A stretch of 64,000 nucleotides of DNA from Roseicella frigidaeris (GCF_003258945.1 NZ_QLIX01000022.1:20684-84683), one strand, 5' to 3'. Numbered from the stretch's first letter, positions 34,389 to 43,407 are shown. The notes: generated from the sequence alone by a model not told the origin. Made by a program: numbers and translations.

Positions 34389-35957
34389 ATGCCGAGCCTC
34401 GCCGCGCTGTTCGATACCGAGGCCACGGCACCCTATGGGGCTTGCTTCGGCTGGCGATCCGACCTCGCCTGGCTGCACGCCGCGTCGGACCTGCTGATCG
34501 GCCTTGCCTGCCTCGCCCTTCCGGTCGCGCTCCTCCTCGCGGCGCGGCGACGGCCCCTCGCCGCCTGGTCGCTCAACCTCGCCGCCCTTCTCGTCCTGGC
34601 AGCCGGCATCGCGCAGGCCCTGGCCGCCTGGACGAGCTGGACCCCGGATCATGGCGTCGCCACCATTGCCAAGGCCTGCACCGCCCTGCTCGCGGTCCTG
34701 ACCGCCGGCCTGCTCTGGCCGGTCCTGCCGCAGCTCCTGGCGAGGCGCCCGGCCGCCGCGCTGGCGCAGGCGAACCAGGGCCTGATGCGGGAGATCGAGA
34801 CGCGGCGCGAGTCCGAGCTGCGCGCCCGCCGCGGCGAGACCCGCCTCGCCGGCATCTTCGAGCATCTCGGCGATGCGCTGTTCGTCCTGCGCGACGCCCC
34901 CGGCGGCCTCGTCTTCGAGACCGTCAACCCGGCCTTCTGCCGCATGGTCGGCGCCGTGCGCGGCCGCATCGAGGGCGTGCCGCCGCCGCAGGTGCTCAGC
35001 CCCGATGCCGCGGCCGAGCTGGACGTGGAATGCGCCGCCTGCCTCGCCACCGGCCTCGCCCGCGACTGGGAGAGCACCACCACCGGCCCGGAGGGGCTGC
35101 GCCATTACCACGCGGTGCTGGTGCCGCTGCCCGCCGAGGCCGATGGCGAGGCCCGGCTGCTCGGCAGCCTGCGCGAGGTCACCGAGCTGCGCCGGCTGCA
35201 GGCCGACCTGGTCGAGACCGCCCGGCGCGCGACCATCGGCGCCATGTGCGCCGGCGTCGCGCATGAGATGAGCCAGCCGGTGAACATCATCGGCCTCTGG
35301 GCCGACCGCGCCCGCGCCCTGCTCGAGCCGGGCATGACCCGCCCGCGCCGCGCCATGGAGGTGGTGCTCGACCAGACCCGCCGCCTCGGCGCGCTGCTCG
35401 AGCGCATGCGCGACCTCGCCCGCGACGCCCCCGCCGATGCCGAGGCCTTCAACGCCGCCGCCGCGGTCGAGGCCGCGGTGGAGGTGGCGAAGCGGGCCTG
35501 GGCGCTCGATGGCATCGAGATGACGCTGGAGCCGCATGCCGGCGCGCCGGTGCGCGGCCGCCCGGCCCAGCTCGAGCGCGCGGTGCTGCACCTGCTCGAG
35601 AATGCCCGCGACGCGGTGCTGCAGCGCCGCCGCCGCGAGCCGGAGGCGCCGGCCCGCATCGCCGTCTCGGTCGCCTCCGGCGCCGCCCCCGGCAGCGTCA
35701 CCATCGCCGTGCGCGACACCGGCGGCGGCGTGCCTGGCACGGTCGCCCGGGAGATCCTCGAGCCCTTCGTCACCACCAAGGACCCGGGCCAGGGCACCGG
35801 GCTCGGCCTGCCGCTGACCGTCGGCATCGTCCGCGGCATGGGCGGCCGGCTCTCCTGGGCGAACTGGGCCGAGGGCCGGCCGGAGGCCGGCGCGGTGTTC
35901 CGCCTGATCCTGCCGCTCATCGAGGGCGAGGCGGCGACGGCGAGCGCGGCGGCATGA
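34389..35957 (+). CDS. Sensor histidine kinase with ethylene-receptor-like membrane domain lacking copper ligands
   Basis: 522 residues from ATG 34389 (a GTG five codons upstream is possible). Three membrane helices at about 33-53, 60-81 and 91-116 preceded by W-L-H-A-A-S-D-L-L-I match the ETR1-type domain found in some bacteria, but the ethylene/Cu(I) ligands of the C-x3-H motif are Ala72 and Gln76. A PAS-like domain follows (about 145-275), then HisKA with V-A-H-E-M-S-Q-P-V-N (phospho-His about 292) and HATPase_c (N-box L-L-E-N-A-R-D-A, about 400; G-Q-G-T-G-L-G-L). Overlaps the receiver gene by 4 bp. Confidence 0.85.
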   Translation: MPSLAALFDTEATAPYGACFGWRSDLAWLHAASDLLIGLACLALPVALLLAARRRPLAAWSLNLAALLVLAAGIAQALAAWTSWTPDHGVATIAKACTALLAVLTAGLLWPVLPQLLARRPAAALAQANQGLMREIETRRESELRARRGETRLAGIFEHLGDALFVLRDAPGGLVFETVNPAFCRMVGAVRGRIEGVPPPQVLSPDAAAELDVECAACLATGLARDWESTTTGPEGLRHYHAVLVPLPAEADGEARLLGSLREVTELRRLQADLVETARRATIGAMCAGVAHEMSQPVNIIGLWADRARALLEPGMTRPRRAMEVVLDQTRRLGALLERMRDLARDAPADAEAFNAAAAVEAAVEVAKRAWALDGIEMTLEPHAGAPVRGRPAQLERAVLHLLENARDAVLQRRRREPEAPARIAVSVASGAAPGSVTIAVRDTGGGVPGTVAREILEPFVTTKDPGQGTGLGLPLTVGIVRGMGGRLSWANWAEGRPEAGAVFRLILPLIEGEAATASAAA

Positions 35958-36331
35958 CGGCGCCGCTGCGGGTTCTCATGGCGGAGGACGAGACGCTCGC
36001 CGCCGAGGTGCTGGCCGAGGGCCTGTCGGAAGCCGGTTTCACCGTGCTCGCCGCGCCCGATGGCCAGGCGGCGCTCGAACTCGCCGCCGCCGGGGCCGCC
36101 TTCGACCTGCTGCTGACCGACCTGCGCATGCCGCGCATGGATGGCCGCGAGCTGATCGCCCGGCTGCGTTCGGAACGGCCGGACCTGCCGGTGGTGGTCA
36201 TGACCGGCTTCCCGCCGCCCGACGGCCCCGCCGCCCTGCATGCCGGGCCGGCGCCGCTCCGCCTGCTGACCAAGCCGATCCAGATCGCGCCGCTGGTCGA
36301 TGCCCTGCGCTCGGTGGCCGGCCTGGTCTAG
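35954..36331 (+). CDS. Receiver-only response regulator
   Basis: 125 residues: one REC domain and nothing else. Acidic pair E-D-E near residue 11, phospho-Asp in L-L-L-T-D-L-R-M-P (about 56), V-V-M-T-G and the conserved Lys in L-T-K-P. ATGA overlap with the kinase gene couples their synthesis. With no DNA-binding or enzymatic output, it may be a phosphate relay step or bind a target protein, as CheY does. Confidence 0.92.
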   Translation: MTAPLRVLMAEDETLAAEVLAEGLSEAGFTVLAAPDGQAALELAAAGAAFDLLLTDLRMPRMDGRELIARLRSERPDLPVVVMTGFPPPDGPAALHAGPAPLRLLTKPIQIAPLVDALRSVAGLV

Positions 36332-36336
36332 AACTA

Positions 36337-36436
36337 CCCCACGACGTCGCTGCGCGCCGCCGCGGGGCCCCCTGAGGCGCGCCTGAACCTGGATGCGTCA
36401 CAGCCTGCCGCGGCGAAGCCGCGGCAGGACAACGGG
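36337..36436 (+). repeat. Dispersed palindromic repeat family 1, copy C
   Basis: CCCCACGACGTCGCTGCGCG (36337-36356) followed by CGCGGGGCCCC, and the second-block hairpin CCTGCCGCGGC (36404-36414) / GCCGCGGCAGG (36418-36428), GAA loop, identical to copy B over 25 bases. It begins 6 bp after the receiver gene stop, in sense direction. Confidence 0.85.
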
Positions 36437-36577
36437 CAGCGACGGTTCTGGCAGGCGTTTCAGGGGCCGCCCGCCCGCGCGGCCGTCCGGGGCCGGTTCA
36501 CCTGCCGTATCCCCGCCGCGTCCGGGCTCAACCCGCGGGCCGGCGTCGGCGTTGAGCCGCGGCACGGGCGGCGCAGG

Positions 36578-38857
36578 ATGAGGGGGGCTGGCTTGGCAGG
36601 ACGCAACCGATGGCGCCGCGGCGCGGGCCTGGTGCTGGCGATGCTTGCCATCCTGCCCGGCTGCGCCGCGCTGCTGCCGCGCGAGCGCAGCGTCGCCGAG
36701 CGGATCGCCGCGCTGCCGCAGGCCGGCCTGCCGCTGCAGCGGCCGGTCACCATCCGCTGGAACCCGCATCTCGTCCCCTGGATCGAGGCATCGAGCGATG
36801 CCGACCTCGCCGTCGCCCTCGGCCTGGTGCACGGCCATCTGCGGGGCGCCCAGATCGCCCTGCTGCGCATGGTCAGCCGCGGCCGGCTGGCCGAGATCGC
36901 CGGGCCGCTCGCCACCGAGATCGACCATGCGCTGCGCATCCTCGATTTCGGCCGCGCCGCGCCCGAGATCGAGCGCCGCTGGCCGCCCGAGACGCGCGAC
37001 TTCGTCAGCCACTTCGTCGCCGGGCTGAACCACGCCGTGCTGCACGGGCCGCGGCCGCCGGAATACGGGCTGCTCGGCCTGCGGCGGGAGCCCTTCACCC
37101 CGGCCGACATCCTGGCGATCGGCCGCCTCGCCGGCACCGACATCAACTGGCTGTCCTATTTCTCCCTGCTCGCCGAGCGCGGCCAGCCCGGCTTCGCCCG
37201 CCACTGGCAGCGGCTGCGCGAGGCCGGCGCCGGCACCGCGCGCCCGGCGGGCGAGGCGGAGGCGGCGCTCGGCGCGCTGCTGCAGGGGCTCTCGCGCAGC
37301 GGCAGCAACACCCTGGCGATCGCGCCCGCCCGCAGCGCCTCGGGCGCGGCGATGCTGGCGGCCGATCCGCATCTCGGCCTCTCCCTGCCCAATCTCTGGC
37401 TGCTCGCCGGGATGCGCTCGCCCTCCTTCCACGCGGTCGGGATGATGATCCCCGGCCTGCCGATCCTCGGCCTCGGCCGCAACCCGGACCTCGCCTGGGG
37501 CGGCACCAACCTGCGCGCCGCCTCCTCCGACCTCTTCGATGTCGGCCGCCTGCCGCCGGAGGCCTTCGCCGAGCGCGAGGTCACGATCCGCCAGCGCCTC
37601 TGGTTCCCGGCGCGGCGACAGGCGCGGCTCTCGCCGCAGGGGCCGGTGGTGACGGATGCCACGGTGGTGCCCTCCCGCCCCGGCGAGACGATCGCGCTGC
37701 GCTGGGCGGGGCATGAGCCGGGCGACGAGATCACCGCCCTGCTGCGCGCCGCCCGCGCCCGCAGCGGCGCCGAATTCGCGGCGAGCTTCGCCGGCTTCGC
37801 GGTCTCGCCGCAGAACATGCTCTATGCCGACCGGCAGGGGCATATCGGCCGGGTGACGGCGGCGCTGCTGCCCGCGCGCCGCGGCTTCCCGGCCGCGGAC
37901 CCGGTGCTCGACGCGCGCGACCCGGCGGCCACCTCCCCCTGGGAGCGGCTGCGGGACGCCACCACCCTCCCCCGCCTCGCCGACCCGCCGGAGGGGGTGC
38001 TGGCCTCGGCCAACGAGAACCCGGCGCTCTGGGCCAAGGACCCGCCGCCGATCGGCCTCTTCTTCTCCGATGGCGACCGGGTGGCGCGGCTGCGCGCCCT
38101 GGCTCTGGCCAGGCCGAAGCTGACGCCGGCGGATCTCGCGGCGATCCAGGCCGATACCGTGGCGCCCAAGGCGGCGGTGCTGGCGGCCGGGCTGCTGGCG
38201 CGGCTCGATGCGCTGCCGGGCGGCGCGCCGGAGCCGGCACTGCTGGCGCCGCTGCGCGGCTGGGACGGGGACTACGCGGCCGGGAGCCGGGCGGCGCTGG
38301 TCTTCGAGTTGCTGCTCGGCCGGCTGGTGCCGGCGCTGCAGCCCGAGGCGGGCGGGCGCGGGCCGGAGACGAGTTGGAATTTCCTCACCACCTTCCTGCT
38401 GCGCGACCTCGACGCCCTGCCCCCGGCGCGGCGCGAAGCGGTGCTGCGCGCGGCGGTGGCCGGCGCGGCGCCGCTCGCCGCGCGCCACCGCGACTGGGGC
38501 AGCGTGCACCGGATGCGGGCGGCGCATTGGCTGGTGAACCTGCCGCTGCTCGGCCGCGCCTTCGTCCTCGGCACCTGGCCGGTCGGCGGCTCGCGCGAAA
38601 CGGTGATGAAGACCGGCCACGGCCTCGTCACCGGGCCGCATGAGGTGAGCTTCGGCGCCATGGCGCGGCAGGTCTCCGACCTCGCCGACCCGGACGCCAA
38701 TTGGTTCACCCTGTTCGGCGGCCAGGATGGCTGGCTCGGCAGCGCCGCCTTCGCGGATCAGCTACCGCTCTGGCGGGCCGGCCAGGGCATCCGCCTGCCG
38801 CTGCAGCCGGCGACGGTCGCGGCCGAGTTCCCGCATGTGACGGTGCTGCGGCCATGA
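36578..38857 (+). CDS. Penicillin-acylase-family Ntn amidohydrolase, lipoprotein
   Basis: 759 residues; ATG 36578, although a TTG at 36593 has the better-placed GAGGGGGG. Lipoprotein signal with lipobox L-P-G-C (lipid Cys29). Penicillin amidase fold: the precursor should self-cleave before Ser243 in R-S-G-S-N-T-L-A, making an alpha chain (about 29-242) and beta chain (243-759) whose N-terminal Ser attacks the amide. The family acts on beta-lactam side chains, acyl-homoserine lactones and N-acyl amino acids, in the periplasm. Coupled by a 4-bp overlap to the GH3 gene. Confidence 0.87.
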   Translation: MRGAGLAGRNRWRRGAGLVLAMLAILPGCAALLPRERSVAERIAALPQAGLPLQRPVTIRWNPHLVPWIEASSDADLAVALGLVHGHLRGAQIALLRMVSRGRLAEIAGPLATEIDHALRILDFGRAAPEIERRWPPETRDFVSHFVAGLNHAVLHGPRPPEYGLLGLRREPFTPADILAIGRLAGTDINWLSYFSLLAERGQPGFARHWQRLREAGAGTARPAGEAEAALGALLQGLSRSGSNTLAIAPARSASGAAMLAADPHLGLSLPNLWLLAGMRSPSFHAVGMMIPGLPILGLGRNPDLAWGGTNLRAASSDLFDVGRLPPEAFAEREVTIRQRLWFPARRQARLSPQGPVVTDATVVPSRPGETIALRWAGHEPGDEITALLRAARARSGAEFAASFAGFAVSPQNMLYADRQGHIGRVTAALLPARRGFPAADPVLDARDPAATSPWERLRDATTLPRLADPPEGVLASANENPALWAKDPPPIGLFFSDGDRVARLRALALARPKLTPADLAAIQADTVAPKAAVLAAGLLARLDALPGGAPEPALLAPLRGWDGDYAAGSRAALVFELLLGRLVPALQPEAGGRGPETSWNFLTTFLLRDLDALPPARREAVLRAAVAGAAPLAARHRDWGSVHRMRAAHWLVNLPLLGRAFVLGTWPVGGSRETVMKTGHGLVTGPHEVSFGAMARQVSDLADPDANWFTLFGGQDGWLGSAAFADQLPLWRAGQGIRLPLQPATVAAEFPHVTVLRP

Positions 38858-40383
38858 GCGCGGGCGCGGCGCCTTTCGACGCGACGCCGCTGCTGCGCCT
38901 CTGGGCCGGGCAGCGCCTGCGGCAGCTGGCGCGGCTCGATCCCGCGGCGACCCAGGCGGCGCTGCTGCAGCGGCTGCTGCGCCGCGCCGCCGGCACCCGC
39001 TTCGGCCGCCGGCACGGCTTCGACCGCATCGCCGGGGTCGCGGACTACCAGGCCCGGGTGCCGCTGCGCCGCTACGAGCAATTCTGGCACGACTGGTGGC
39101 AGCCCACCCATCCCGTGCTCGCCAACATCACCTGGCCCGGGCGGGTGCCCTATCTCGCCCTCTCCTCGGGCACCAGCAGCGGCACGACGAAATACATCCC
39201 GGTGACGCGGCCGATGCTGCGGGCCAATCGCGGCGCGGCGCTCGACGTGCTGGCTTGGCATCTGCGGCAGCACCCGGGAAGCCGGATCCTCGGCGGCCTG
39301 TCCTTCCTGCTCGGCGGCTCGACGGCCCTGGCGCGCGTCGCGCCCGGCGTGCGGCAGGGCGACCTCTCCGGCATCGCCGCCGCCGAGATCCCGGCCTGGA
39401 TCGCCCGCTGGAGCTTCCCGCCGCGCGCCCTGGCGCTGCTCGAGGACTGGGACGCCAAGCTGGCGGCGCTGGCCGCGGGCACGCCGGCCGCGGCGGTGCG
39501 GATGCTCTCCGGCACCCCCTCCTGGCTGCTGCTGCTGTTCGAGGCGCTGGCGGCGCGGCATGGCGCCCCGCCCCTGCCGGGGCTCGAGCTGCTGGTGCAT
39601 GGCGGCGTCGCCTGGGCGCCCTACCGGGCCCGGATCGCGCCCTACCTGCCGCCGGGCTGCGCGACGCGCGAGGTCTATCCGGCGAGCGAGGGCTTCTGCG
39701 CCATCGCCGACCGCGGCGATGGCGAGGGGCTGCGCCTGACCCTCGACCGCGGCGTCTTCTGGGAGTTCGTCCCGGTCGGGGAGCTGGAGGCGGCGAGCCC
39801 GACGCGGCACTGGACGGCGACGATCGAGACCGGGATCGACTATGCCGTGATCGTCACCTCCTGCGCCGGGCTGTGGAGCTACGTGCTCGGCGACACGGTG
39901 CGCTTCCTCGAGCGGTCGCCGCCGCGGCTGCTGGTCACCGGCCGCATCGCCTACGACCTCTCCGCCTTCGGCGAGCATGTCAGCGGCGAGGAGATCGAGC
40001 GGGCCTTGCTGACGGCGGCCGGGGAGCTCGGCCTGGTGGTCGGGGAATACCTGGTGGGGCCGGTCCTAGGGGCGGCGCAGGGCCACCACCGCTGGCTGGT
40101 CGAGACGCCGGGGCCGGCCGCGCCGGCCCTCGCCCCCCGCCTCGCCGCGGCGCTGGATGCGGCGCTGCTCGCCGGCAATGCCGATTACGCGGCGCATCGC
40201 CGCGGCGGGCAGATGGCGCCGCCGGCGGTGCGGCTGTTGCCGGGCGGCGCCTTCGCCGCCTGGATGCGGGCGGAGGGGCGGCTCGGCGGCCAGCATAAGG
40301 TGCCGCGGGTGCTGGCCGATCCGGCGCGCTTCGCCGCGGCCGAGGCCGGGCTGGCGCGGGCCGCCGGCGAGCCGGGAGGCTGA
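38854..40383 (+). CDS. GH3-family acyl-adenylating amide synthetase
   Basis: 509 residues from ATG 38854, overlapping the acylase stop (ATGA). It belongs to the GH3 family best known in plants for joining amino acids to jasmonate or auxin: T-R-F-G-R-R-H-G-F near residue 50, the ATP motif L-S-S-G-T-S-S-G-T-T-K-Y-I-P (about 102-115), Y-P-A-S-E-G-F near 275, and a C-terminal domain with S-A-F-G-E-H-V. Acyl-acid plus ATP gives acyl-AMP, then an amide. Acceptor and acid are unknown in bacteria. Its partner is an amide-cleaving enzyme, an interesting pairing. Confidence 0.87.
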   Translation: MSAGAAPFDATPLLRLWAGQRLRQLARLDPAATQAALLQRLLRRAAGTRFGRRHGFDRIAGVADYQARVPLRRYEQFWHDWWQPTHPVLANITWPGRVPYLALSSGTSSGTTKYIPVTRPMLRANRGAALDVLAWHLRQHPGSRILGGLSFLLGGSTALARVAPGVRQGDLSGIAAAEIPAWIARWSFPPRALALLEDWDAKLAALAAGTPAAAVRMLSGTPSWLLLLFEALAARHGAPPLPGLELLVHGGVAWAPYRARIAPYLPPGCATREVYPASEGFCAIADRGDGEGLRLTLDRGVFWEFVPVGELEAASPTRHWTATIETGIDYAVIVTSCAGLWSYVLGDTVRFLERSPPRLLVTGRIAYDLSAFGEHVSGEEIERALLTAAGELGLVVGEYLVGPVLGAAQGHHRWLVETPGPAAPALAPRLAAALDAALLAGNADYAAHRRGGQMAPPAVRLLPGGAFAAWMRAEGRLGGQHKVPRVLADPARFAAAEAGLARAAGEPGG

Positions 40384-40571
40384 TGGCGGCCGCCGGGAGG
40401 GGCGCGCGCCCGGCGGCCGCATCGATCATGCCAGGCGCACGAGGACCTGACCTACGGCCCGCAGGGCCGAGCGCCAGGATGGGCGCCGCGCCGAGTGGCG
40501 CGAAGCCAAGCTGCCGGAGGCAGCGCCCGGCGTTTGAGGGGCGCGAAGGTGAACCCTTCGCGCGCTCGGTT

Positions 40572-41072
40572 TCAGTCGCCGCCGCCCTCGTGCTGCTCCG
40601 GCGCCGAGGCGCTGTTGAGCTGGATGTAGCGCTCGATGCCGATCAGCTTGATCAGGTCGAACTGGCGCTCGATGAAGTCGACATGCTCCTCCTCGTTGTC
40701 GAGGATGCGGCGGAACAGGTCGCGGGAGACGTAGTCCCGCACGCCTTCCATATAGGCGATGCCCTCGCGGAGATCGGTCATCGCCTTCTCCTCGAGCGCC
40801 AGGTCGGCCTTGAGGATCTCCTCGACCGTCTCGCCGATCATGAGCTGGTTCAGCCGCTGCAGGTTGGGCAGGCCACCGAGGAAGAGGATGCGCTCGATCA
40901 GCCAATCGGCGTGGCGCATCTCCTCGATCGACTCGTCGTATTCGTGCTTGCCGAACTTCGTCACGCCCCAATGGCGCAGGATGCGGGCGTGCAGGAAGTA
41001 CTGGTTGATCGCCGTCAGCTCGTTGGTGAGCTGGGTGTTCAGGAATTCGATGACCTTGGGGTCGGACTTCAT
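40572..41072 (-). CDS. bfr: Bacterioferritin
   Basis: 166 residues from ATG 41072. Ferroxidase ligands in register with E. coli Bfr: E18, E51 and H54 in E-E-M-R-H-A-D-W, and D-N-E-E-E-H-V-D-F later. Met52, the haem-axial ligand, is present, so it is a haem-binding bacterioferritin. It stores iron as ferric mineral and detoxifies peroxide. bfd lies 156 bp upstream in the same direction, with a perfect palindrome between them. Confidence 0.95.
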   Translation of the reverse strand: MKSDPKVIEFLNTQLTNELTAINQYFLHARILRHWGVTKFGKHEYDESIEEMRHADWLIERILFLGGLPNLQRLNQLMIGETVEEILKADLALEEKAMTDLREGIAYMEGVRDYVSRDLFRRILDNEEEHVDFIERQFDLIKLIGIERYIQLNSASAPEQHEGGGD

Positions 41073-41177
41073 CGACTCGCCTCTAAGCAGGGATGGCGTA
41101 CAGACATGCCTGTCCCTGCCGGGCTTTTCGCCGCCCAGCATCCCACGATTTCGCGAGCAGGCGAATTTTCCCTGCCC

Positions 41178-41198
41178 GGTATCAGATTACCTGATACC
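41178..41198. promoter_or_regulatory. Palindrome upstream of bfr
   Basis: Perfect inverted repeat GGTATCAG (41178-41185) / CTGATACC (41191-41198), spacer ATTAC, about 105 bp before the bfr start and 31 bp after bfd. No T-run on the bfd-terminating strand, so an operator or processing hairpin is more likely than a terminator. Confidence 0.5.
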
Positions 41199-41228
41199 GA
41201 CGGTCGGAAATGCGCCTGTGGGTTTAGA

Positions 41229-41420
41229 TCAGGGTAGGCCGGCTGGGTTCGTCGATGCGGTCGGTGTCTCCCGGATCATGGTGAGGATCGTCTTGGTGCA
41301 GGTGCCGCACTGGGCCGCCCCACCGCAGGCGCAATAGACATCCTTCGGTCGGCGGGCGCCCTTGGCGATGGCATCGGCGAGTTGCGCATCGCTCAGTGCG
41401 TTGCAGAGGCAGACGATCAC
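41229..41420 (-). CDS. bfd: Bacterioferritin-associated ferredoxin
   Basis: 63 residues with the BFD [2Fe-2S] domain: C-L-C at residues 4-6 and Q-C-G-T-C at 37-41. Extra Cys at 30 and 32 (Y-C-A-C). Bfd docks on Bfr to reduce the mineral core and release iron, and is usually made under iron limitation. Upstream lies a candidate iron-responsive operator (41604-41635). Confidence 0.93.
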   Translation of the reverse strand: MIVCLCNALSDAQLADAIAKGARRPKDVYCACGGAAQCGTCTKTILTMIRETPTASTNPAGLP

Positions 41421-41835
41421 GGTCCTCTGGTCCCCCCTTCAGCGCCAGCCGACAGGGGCTGGCGTTGATGCTGGCGTCCGGGCCGGCCATCCCGCGATGG
41501 CTGCCGAACCGCGCGGGGCGAGGCCGGCAAGGAGGCCGGCAGGCCGATGCGTCGGGCGGGCAGTCATCCGGAACCACCGATCCGGTAGGACGGGACTCTA
41601 TGGATAATGCGAACCACTCGCAAGTCCCATTCGCATCTGGGCCGCCGTGCCAAGGGGCGGGCCAGGCCCATCGGCGCCCCGACTGATGCAAACGTGATGC
41701 AATCACGGACCCGGAATGCCGCCGGCGCCGCCGCGCCCCGCGGCTCCCCCCCCGGAGGGGAGGCGCCCCCTCCCCTCCTGGCCCCATCCCTGACCACGGC
41801 CTCCGCCCCGGTGGTCCCGCCGGGGCGGAGGCGGC
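41421..41835. promoter_or_regulatory. bfd promoter region with Fur-like site and upstream terminator
   Basis: 415 bp without a gene. At 41604-41622 GATAATGCGAACCACTCGC contains the perfect dyad TGCGA-N5-TCGCA (41608-41622), followed by TTCGCA (41630-41635): the spacing and composition resemble GC-rich Fur/Irr-type sites. At 41799-41832 a 13-bp stem (GCCTCCGCCCCGG / CCGGGGCGGAGGC) ends the GMC gene transcript. The site is 180 bp from the bfd start, so direct control of bfd is inference. Confidence 0.5.
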
Positions 41836-43404
41836 TCAGACCTCGCCGCGCGCCATCCGCCCGGCGATGTGCTCGGCCTGGCGGATCGCCAGCGCCACGA
41901 TGGTCAGGGTCGGGTTGCAGGCGGCGCCGCTGGTGAACTGGCTGCCATCCGACACATAGAGATTGGGCAGGTCGTGCGCCTTGCCCCATTTGTCGACCAC
42001 GCCGTCGCGCGGGCTGGCGCTCATGCGGTTGGTGCCGAGGTTGTGGGTGCTCGGATAGGGCGTGGTCTCGAAGCTCCGCGTCGCCCCCACCGCCTCGTAG
42101 AGCGCGCGGCCCTGGCCATAGGCGTGCCGGCGCATGGCGGTGTCGTTGGCATGGTCGTCGAAATGCACCGAGGCGACGGGCATGCCGTGCCGGTCCTTCA
42201 CCCGCGGGTCGAGGGTGACGCGGTTCTCCGCCTGCGGCATGTCCTCGCCGACGATCCAGAGCCCGGCCATGTGGTCGTAGGAATCGAGGGCCGAGGTGAA
42301 GCCGCGGCCCCAGGCGCCGGGGTCGAGGAAGGCGGCGAGGAAGGGCAGGCCGAGGGAGAGCGTCTCCAGCTCGTAGCCGCCGGCGAAGCCGCGCTTCGGG
42401 TCGTGCGCCGCCTCGTCGCGGACGATGCCCGCCATGGTGGTGCCCCGATACATGTGGACCGGCTTCTCGAACACCGCATAGACGCTGCCGGTGGTGTGGC
42501 GCATGTAGTTGCGCCCGACCTGGCCGGAGGAATTCGCCAGCCCGTCGGGGAAGCGGGCCGAGGCGCTGTTGAGCAGCAGGCGCGGGCTCTCGATGGAGTT
42601 GCCCGCGACGGCGACGAGGCGCGCCCGCTGCCGCTGCTGCCGCCCCTCGGCATCGGCATAGACGACGCCGCTCGCCCGGCCCTGCGCGTCATGCTCGATG
42701 CGGATCGCCATGCTGTTCGGCCGCACCTCGAGCCGGCCCGTCGCCTCGCCGGCCGGGATCTCGGTGTAGAGCGTGCTCCACTTCGCCCCCATCTTGCAGC
42801 CCTGGAAGCAGAAGCCGAGCTGGTGGCAGCTCGTCCGCTCGGCCCGCGGCTCCGAGTTGATGGCCATATTGCCGGTGTGGAATTCCTTGTAGCCGAGCTT
42901 CCGCGCCCCGGCCGCCAGCACCTTGTAGTTGTTGTTGCCCGGCAGGCGCGGGATGCCGTTGGTGCCGGTCACGCCCATCCTGTCCTCGGCCTGGGCGTAA
43001 TAGGGCTCCAGCTCGGCGAGGGTGATCGGCCAGTCGAGCAGGTTGGCGCCGGCGATCGCGCCGTACTGCGTGCGCGCCTGGAACTCGTGCGCCGTGAAGC
43101 GGAGCGAGGCGCCGGCCCAGTGCGTGGTGGTGCCGCCCACCGCCTTGACGATCCAGGCCGGCAGGTTCGGGAAGTCCCGCGCCACCCGCCAGGAGCCGCC
43201 GGTGGTGCGGGTATCGGCCCAGGCGAGCTGGGTGAAGCTCGCCCATTCGTCGTTGATGAAATCCTCGATCTCGTGCCGGCCGCCGGCCTCGAGGATCACC
43301 ACCCGGGCGCCGCGCTGCGCCAGCTCGTTGCCCAGCGTGCCGCCGCCGGCGCCCGAGCCGATGATGACGACCACGCCGTCATCGTTGAGGTCGAACTGCG
43401 CCAT
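41836..43404 (-). CDS. GMC-family oxidoreductase, gluconate 2-dehydrogenase large-subunit type
   Basis: 522 residues. FAD motif V-I-I-G-S-G-A-G-G-G-T-L-G near the N-terminus (about 13-25), G-G-T-T-T-H-W-A-G near residue 89, the haem-side C-H-Q-L-G-F-C motif near 192, and the active site H-N-L-G-T-N-R-M-S (about 454) plus S-D-G-S-Q-F-T-S-G-A-A-C-N-P. It oxidises a sugar, sugar acid or polyol. The partner at 43408 (subunit 3) follows the family pattern; a cytochrome c subunit is not present nearby. Confidence 0.9.
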   Translation of the reverse strand: MAQFDLNDDGVVVIIGSGAGGGTLGNELAQRGARVVILEAGGRHEIEDFINDEWASFTQLAWADTRTTGGSWRVARDFPNLPAWIVKAVGGTTTHWAGASLRFTAHEFQARTQYGAIAGANLLDWPITLAELEPYYAQAEDRMGVTGTNGIPRLPGNNNYKVLAAGARKLGYKEFHTGNMAINSEPRAERTSCHQLGFCFQGCKMGAKWSTLYTEIPAGEATGRLEVRPNSMAIRIEHDAQGRASGVVYADAEGRQQRQRARLVAVAGNSIESPRLLLNSASARFPDGLANSSGQVGRNYMRHTTGSVYAVFEKPVHMYRGTTMAGIVRDEAAHDPKRGFAGGYELETLSLGLPFLAAFLDPGAWGRGFTSALDSYDHMAGLWIVGEDMPQAENRVTLDPRVKDRHGMPVASVHFDDHANDTAMRRHAYGQGRALYEAVGATRSFETTPYPSTHNLGTNRMSASPRDGVVDKWGKAHDLPNLYVSDGSQFTSGAACNPTLTIVALAIRQAEHIAGRMARGEV

Positions 43405-43407
43405 GGC

